Shown here piece after piece: positions 15,503-17,248 of a stretch of 17,248 nucleotides of DNA; the first letter of the stretch is position 1, and every line of letters begins with the position of its first letter. Source of the stretch: Ponticaulis sp. GTDB taxonomy: Bacteria > Pseudomonadota > Alphaproteobacteria > Caulobacterales > Hyphomonadaceae. The translations under genes were made by a program, and so were the position numbers. The stretch is from positions 1 to 17,248 of the forward strand of contig PABS01000017.1 in assembly GCA_002699325.1 (NCBI GenBank). The letters are read 5' to 3'. The notes beneath the pieces were generated by a model. The model ran no database searches and was not told where the DNA came from. It was given only the letters and a program-made list of their open reading frames with translations.

Positions 15503-15943
15503 TCAGCCTTTGTCGGAGTCTGACTCTGATAAAGGCTGTTTCTCCTGAGGGAAGAGGTCAAGCTGGTTTGGGTCGACCGGCTTTTTCCGCGCCTTGGTGC
15601 GCCCCCTCCGGAAATAGAGATCGTCTGTGTGCTCTTCCTTTTTTGGCGTTTCCACAGGCTGAGACAGAATGACTTCCGCCTCGCTGAGCACCCGCCAGAA
15701 TTTCAGCGCAATAACGGGTCGGCCTTTTTCAGATTCGTAAATCTGGGCAGCACCGATTGAAAGCGCCGCCTGTATCGAGCTTTGCAGTTCTTCAGCCCGC
15801 TCCGGCCCCGGACGCATCCATTCGGTTTCAAAGCGCACATCTCCGCCCGCCACACGGCGCGCAGCCGCCTGAGTCCGCTCATGACCAAGCGGAGCGGTCA
15901 GCGCATCCATAGCGCTCGCAGCAATGGGATACATCAAACTCAT
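15503..15943 (-). CDS. Hypothetical protein with a QLDLF clamp-binding-like motif
   Basis: I do not recognise the family of this 146-residue protein. The N-terminal two thirds are mixed alpha/beta and soluble. From about residue 99 the chain becomes charged and probably disordered, with a basic patch RRGRTKARKK (112-121), then QLDLF (127-131), then an acidic tail. QLDLF matches the known QL(S/D)LF consensus that docks proteins on the bacterial sliding clamp (DnaN). The basic patch next to it would suit nucleic-acid contact. The gene starts 17 bases after purA on the same strand and is likely in its operon. The ribosome site is weak; Met4 is an alternative start. Confidence 0.68.
   Translation of the reverse strand: MSLMYPIAASAMDALTAPLGHERTQAAARRVAGGDVRFETEWMRPGPERAEELQSSIQAALSIGAAQIYESEKGRPVIALKFWRVLSEAEVILSQPVETPKKEEHTDDLYFRRGRTKARKKPVDPNQLDLFPQEKQPLSESDSDKG
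15504..15541. terminator. Hairpin between the chemoreceptor gene and the convergent QLDLF gene
   Basis: A long stem of about 16 pairs (15504-15519 with 15523-15538, two G-T wobbles, 3-base loop) starts 11 bases after the chemoreceptor stop and is followed by TTTCT on the plus strand. It covers the last codons of the convergent gene, so that gene's C-terminal SESDSDKG sequence is constrained by it. The weak T-run makes efficiency uncertain. Confidence 0.5.
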
Positions 15944-15960
15944 ATCAGCAAAATAGCCGC

Positions 15961-17248
15961 TTACATCACCCGGCCAAAGGGGTCGCGACGAAGGATCACA
16001 TCTTCGCGCTCAGGTGAGGTCGAAACAAGTGCCGCAGGACAGCCGACAAGCTCTTCCAGGCGGCGAATATATTTCACCGCTTCTCCGGGTAGCTGATCCC
16101 AGTCACGCGCGCCTTGTGTCGAGCCTTTCCAGCCCTTCATTGTCTCGTAAATCGGCTCAACAGCGGCTTGTTCCGCTGCCGTGGCAGGCAAACGATCAAG
16201 CACCTTATCACCCAGCTTATACGCGACACAGATCTTGATCTCTTCAAAGCCATCCAGAACATCAAGCTTGGTAATCGCAAGGCCATCGACGCCGGAAACC
16301 GCGCAGGCCTGACGCACCATGACCGCGTCAAACCAGCCGCACCGACGCTTGCGCCCGGTATTCACGCCGAACTCATGTCCGACGCGGCCCATGGTCTCGC
16401 CAATTTCGTCATTCAGCTCGGTTGGAAACGGGCCAGATCCCACGCGTGTCGTGTAGGCTTTGGCGAGGCCGAGCACATAATTGATGGCGCGCGGTCCAAG
16501 GCCTGAGCCGGCTGCGGCCTGCCCGGATACGACATTCGAAGAGGTCACAAACGGATAGGTGCCGTGATCGACATCCAGCATCACGCCCTGTGCGCCCTCA
16601 AACAAAATGCGGCGGCCAAGCTTATAAGCCGCATCGAGACGCTGCCAGGCTGGCCCGGCATATTTCAGAACCTCGTCCGCGATCTCCTGCAGCTGCTTTT
16701 TCAGCTCTGCGGCATCCGGCGGCGGCAGGTCCAGCCCTTTGCGAAGCGGTTCATGGTGCGCGATCAGGCGCTCCAGTTTCATGTCGAGCGCAGATTCGTC
16801 AGCAAGGTCAGCCACACGAATCGCGCGGCGACCCACCTTGTCTTCATAAGCCGGGCCAATGCCGCGCTTGGTCGTGCCGATCTGCGCGCCACCCGCCTGC
16901 GCTTCGCGCGCTGCATCGATATCCTTGTGCCAGGGCAGAATCAGGCAGGCATTGTCCGCCAGAAGCAGATCATCCGGTCCCAGATGAACGCCCTGCTCTT
17001 TCATGCCGGCGACTTCGCTGATCAGCTGCCATGGGTCGACCACAACGCCATTGCCAATGACAGACAGCTTGCCGCCGCGAACCACGCCAGACGGCAACAG
17101 GTTCAGCTTGAAGACTTTGCCGTCAATCACCAGCGTGTGCCCGGCATTATGGCCGCCCTGAAAGCGAACAATCACGTCCGCCCGATGGCTCAGCCAGTCA
17201 ACAATTTTACCCTTACCCTCGTCGCCCCACTGGGCGCCGACAACGACA
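15961..17248 (-). CDS. purA: Adenylosuccinate synthetase (5' end cut by window edge)
   Basis: PurA joins IMP and aspartate using GTP to form adenylosuccinate, the first step from IMP to AMP. The frame continues beyond the internal GTG at 17175 to the window edge, giving 428 residues; family members have about 430, so only a few N-terminal residues are missing. Visible motifs are QWGDEGKGK (catalytic Asp and phosphate loop), GGHNAGHT (catalytic His), [19 protein letters not shown] (key Glu-Gly-Ala-Gln and Asp-His-Gly-Thr), [20 protein letters not shown], the guanine-recognition ITKLDVLD, and a C-terminal STSPERED. It is the upstream member of a pair with the QLDLF gene 17 bases downstream. Confidence 0.98.
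   Translation of the reverse strand, partial: VVVGAQWGDEGKGKIVDWLSHRADVIVRFQGGHNAGHTLVIDGKVFKLNLLPSGVVRGGKLSVIGNGVVVDPWQLISEVAGMKEQGVHLGPDDLLLADNACLILPWHKDIDAAREAQAGGAQIGTTKRGIGPAYEDKVGRRAIRVADLADESALDMKLERLIAHHEPLRKGLDLPPPDAAELKKQLQEIADEVLKYAGPAWQRLDAAYKLGRRILFEGAQGVMLDVDHGTYPFVTSSNVVSGQAAAGSGLGPRAINYVLGLAKAYTTRVGSGPFPTELNDEIGETMGRVGHEFGVNTGRKRRCGWFDAVMVRQACAVSGVDGLAITKLDVLDGFEEIKICVAYKLGDKVLDRLPATAAEQAAVEPIYETMKGWKGSTQGARDWDQLPGEAVKYIRRLEELVGCPAALVSTSPEREDVILRRDPFGRVM

Noticed and set aside
17173..17175. GTG at 17175 as the purA start
   Set aside because: It encodes an internal Val; the frame continues upstream through the essential QWGDEGKGK motif to the window edge.
1..17248. Defence island, phage, transposon or CRISPR content
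   Set aside because: No integrase, transposase, restriction, toxin-antitoxin or regularly spaced repeat was found; the genes are core metabolism and envelope functions with uniform base composition by eye.

Overview
The window reads as ordinary chromosomal DNA from an alphaproteobacterium, most likely a marine stalked or budding type near the Hyphomonadaceae/Caulobacterales. This placement is an inference from moderately high GC, a Usg-family gene, a leuD/leuB cluster, DUF2332 and DUF3617 proteins, and the style of the MscS and chemoreceptor proteins. I see no rRNA, tRNA, transposase, integrase, phage module or CRISPR array. Genes are tightly packed on both strands.

Layout. At 1-151 is the 3' end of an unrecognised gene, closed by a strong terminator. 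Usg (262-537) then runs tail to tail into a secreted SGNH/GDSL hydrolase. A DUF817 integral membrane protein follows on the minus strand (I place its start at a GTG at 2369), opposite an unannotated 52-residue single-span membrane protein at 2596-2754. Next comes a cysteine-containing hypothetical protein (3002-3496) whose upstream region carries a promoter overlapped by a Fur-type dyad. From 6981 down to 3507 the minus strand carries an unknown 123-aa protein, a two-domain VOC protein, leuD, a chagasin-like (I42) lipoprotein, and leuB. leuD, the inhibitor gene and leuB are physically coupled (4-bp overlap, then 5-bp gap); leuC is not in the window.

The plus strand from 7346 carries a membrane-anchored or secreted GH5 glycosidase, an acetyl-CoA acetyltransferase with a TTG start and a clear terminator, two tandem DUF3617 secreted paralogues of identical length, and a DUF2332 protein that may be preceded by a translated 17-codon leader. 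An MscS-family channel runs back on the minus strand from 13459. After a 341-bp AT-rich gap comes a full-length methyl-accepting chemotaxis protein. The end holds purA on the minus strand (missing only its first few codons) with a small downstream gene whose product carries a QLDLF motif of the kind that binds the DNA sliding clamp.

Most genes are housekeeping or envelope functions: leucine and purine biosynthesis, acetyl-CoA/acetoacetyl-CoA metabolism, osmotic safety valve, chemotaxis and secreted hydrolases. I did not find a clear new defence or mobile system. The most useful leads are the protease-inhibitor lipoprotein inside the leucine operon, the Fur-type promoter before the hypothetical Cys protein, the QLDLF protein behind purA, the repeat cluster around the DUF817 start, the 52-aa membrane protein, and the very tight convergent gene ends.
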